From NCBI GenBank assembly GCA_023418535.1, contig JAEZZN010000132.1:1-16422 (forward strand): DNA of 16,422 bases, written 5' to 3'. Below the pieces are notes generated by a model. That model was not told the origin of the DNA. It did not search any database and saw nothing but the letters and a program-made list of their open reading frames with translations. This document shows, one piece after another, positions 15,336 through 16,422 of the stretch. Every line of letters begins with the position of its first letter. Within the stretch, counting starts at the first letter, position 1. Source of the DNA: Bacillota bacterium. Its GTDB lineage: Bacteria > Bacillota_A > Clostridia > Tissierellales > Peptoniphilaceae. The position numbers and the translations under genes were made by a program.

Positions 15336-15791
15336 CTATAAATTATCAATTGCTTCAAGCACTTCTTTCATATCTGGTCTTTCTGGCTTATCATATTCTT
15401 TGGACCAAATAACCACACCATTTTCGATTAATACATTTGCTCTTGCACTAATACCAGCTTTTTCAATATATATTCCTAATTCTTTAGCAACTGCACCCTT
15501 AGGGTTAAAATCTGCAAGCAATGGTGTTTTCTTAACTCCTATCGATAATCCCCAAACAGCTTTTGAAGGATGTGCGTCAACGCTCATTCCAAACGCTTTT
15601 ACTCCACGCTTTTCAAGCTCATCATGATATATCTCCAAATCTCTCATTTGATCTGTACATACTGATGTAAAAGCTAAAGGATGATAACTTAATAAAATTT
15701 TTCCTTCAACTTCACTTAAATTAACCTTTTCACTATTTTGGTCTCTTAATTCATAATCTAAATTTACTTTATCACCTTTTTTTACTATCAT
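15336..15791 (-). CDS. Peroxiredoxin, AhpC/TSA family, single-cysteine type
   Basis: The 151-residue cytoplasmic thiol peroxidase is predicted to reduce hydrogen peroxide or organic hydroperoxides. The family motif PxxxTxxC is seen as HPLAFTSVC: P38, T42 and peroxidatic C45. The conserved arginine is probably the one in SARANVLIENG. GMSVDAHPSKAVW and TPLLADFNPKGAVAKELGIY are the usual segments after the active site. C45 is the only cysteine, so there is no resolving cysteine in the chain; reduction must use an external thiol. The ATG at 15791 has a very strong ribosome binding site, AAGGAGG (15802-15796). The downstream terminator is shared with the convergent ABC pseudogene. The length and motif spacing are close to AhpE-like or BCP-like proteins, but I would not assign a subfamily. 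Confidence 0.92.
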   Translation of the reverse strand: MIVKKGDKVNLDYELRDQNSEKVNLSEVEGKILLSYHPLAFTSVCTDQMRDLEIYHDELEKRGVKAFGMSVDAHPSKAVWGLSIGVKKTPLLADFNPKGAVAKELGIYIEKAGISARANVLIENGVVIWSKEYDKPERPDMKEVLEAIDNL

Positions 15792-15895
15792 TTTTCCTCC
15801 TTAATTTACATTTAAAATATTTATATACGCTAATCTTGTACATCTCTTATATACCCATTTATAAGATTTTTATTTTTATTAAGAAAGATTTAAAT

Positions 15896-16129
15896 TTAGA
15901 TATTTGTGTTTAAATCATCTTCGTAGTATGCTTCTGTAAAACCATGTGGTCCTGTAGTTCTTACTGAATATAAACCTGTTCTTGGATCAAAATCAATGAT
16001 ATCACCAACTTGACCTCTCCATCTTATCATTACCCTTTGACCTATTCCGTATTTTTGTCTATAATTTCCAAAAAGATCTCTGCTACCTTTTTTGTTTTTA
16101 TCACCGTTATTTCCAAAGAAAAATCCCAT
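15896..16129 (-). CDS. Small conserved-looking protein of unknown function (77 aa)
   Basis: I do not recognise this protein. A GGAG ribosome binding site lies seven bases before the ATG at 16129, and the gene fills the space between two minus-strand genes, which supports it being real. The N-terminus (MGFFFGNNGDKNKKGSRD) is glycine-, asparagine- and lysine-rich and probably disordered. Residues about 28-70 (GIGQRVMIRWRGQVGDIIDF, then DPRTGLYSVRTTG) look like one small beta-barrel, perhaps SH3/KOW-like, with alternating basic residues that could bind nucleic acid. That is only a fold impression. There is no signal peptide, membrane segment or cysteine. Confidence 0.75.
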   Translation of the reverse strand: MGFFFGNNGDKNKKGSRDLFGNYRQKYGIGQRVMIRWRGQVGDIIDFDPRTGLYSVRTTGPHGFTEAYYEDDLNTNI

Positions 16130-16154
16130 ATTCTACTCCGATTGTTTATTTAGC

Positions 16155-16185
16155 AAAAAGCTCCAGATATTTTATCTAGAGCTTT
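16155..16185 (-). terminator. Rho-independent terminator of the FMN-binding protein gene
   Basis: AAAGCTC-C-AGATA (157-169 of the 16,000s) pairs with TATCT-A-GAGCTTT (173-185) with one internal mismatch and a 3-base loop. On the minus strand it runs into five T (16159-16155). It lies 30 bases after the stop codon at 16215 and upstream of the 77-residue gene. Confidence 0.8.
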
Positions 16186-16214
16186 CAATATATAATATTT
16201 AATTTCTCAGATAG

Positions 16215-16422
16215 CTATTGACTTAATGCATCTTTAACCGCTGCTTTAATCGCATCAACTGTAACTGTAGCTCCTGCTACCCCATCTATTTCTAATGAGT
16301 TTGCTTCTACTATTTGTTGAGATGCTGTATCTTTTGCTGCTCCACCTATTTCTGGAGTTTCTGATTCTTTTACTACTTTTACTTCTGAAATCTTTCCACC
16401 TGATACTACAACTTCTACTTCT
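16215..16422 (-). CDS. FMN-binding domain protein, C-terminal fragment (N-terminus beyond window edge)
   Basis: The last 69 codons of a gene entering from the right edge read EVEVVVSGGKISEVKVVKES, then ETPEIGGAA, and end with NSLEIDGVAGATVTVDAIK, AAVKDALSQ and a stop at 16217-16215. This is the typical end of an FMN_bind (PF04205) domain. The threonine in the GATVT motif is where family members attach FMN through a phosphoester bond, usually outside the membrane with help from ApbE. Such domains occur in RnfG/NqrC, in urocanate/fumarate reductase-like flavoproteins and as repeats in surface proteins of anaerobic cocci. The fragment cannot say which. The third residue after the motif threonine region is V (TVTV) where TVTS is more common; this is a mild variation. 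Confidence 0.85.
   Translation of the reverse strand, partial: EVEVVVSGGKISEVKVVKESETPEIGGAAKDTASQQIVEANSLEIDGVAGATVTVDAIKAAVKDALSQ

Noticed and set aside
14430..15627. Antisense frames of 73, 117 and 75 codons over the ABC pseudogene and the peroxiredoxin gene
   Set aside because: They are shadows of clearly conserved coding sequence on the other strand and have no supporting motifs.

Overview
The window is an AT-rich (roughly 30% G+C by eye) segment of a low-GC Firmicute. Strong AGGAGG-type ribosome binding sites, UgpC/MsmK-type and FtsX-type ABC components, an FMN-binding domain and host-glycan hydrolases suggest an anaerobic coccus of the Peptoniphilaceae/Tissierellia group (Helcococcus- or Anaerococcus-like). 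This placement is inference from style and content; no rRNA or marker gene is present.

Positions 1-12822 form a host-glycan utilisation region. On the minus strand, in transcription order, lie: a GH92 alpha-mannosidase (11617-9509) with its own terminator; a two-gene operon with an 11-base overlap, made of a BgaA-like GH2 beta-galactosidase (9254-5652) and a 1595-residue GH84-GH33-GH84 fusion (5662-875) that ends in a strong terminator; a 366-base regulatory stretch with a 22-base tandem repeat, an 11-base inverted repeat around a cre-like site and a good promoter; and the start of a UgpC/MsmK-type sugar ABC ATPase (508-1, cut by the window edge). manA (mannose-6-phosphate isomerase, 11747-12703) is divergent from the mannosidase.

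None of these hydrolases shows a signal peptide, membrane anchor or sorting signal. Their predicted activities match, in order, the antenna of a complex N-glycan: sialic acid (GH33), galactose (GH2), GlcNAc (GH84 twice), mannose (GH92), then isomerisation of mannose-6-phosphate. The best reading is an intracellular pathway that dismantles imported sialylated glycans, with the ABC ATPase powering uptake. The three-catalytic-domain fusion is the most unusual object in the window.

Positions 13147-15261 hold a decayed fused ABC ATPase/permease gene with three separate lesions: a frameshift in an A7 run, loss of most of the ATPase core, and an in-frame TAG. After a bidirectional terminator come, on the minus strand, a 1-Cys-type peroxiredoxin, a 77-residue conserved-looking protein of unknown function, and the C-terminal part of an FMN-binding domain protein that runs off the right edge.
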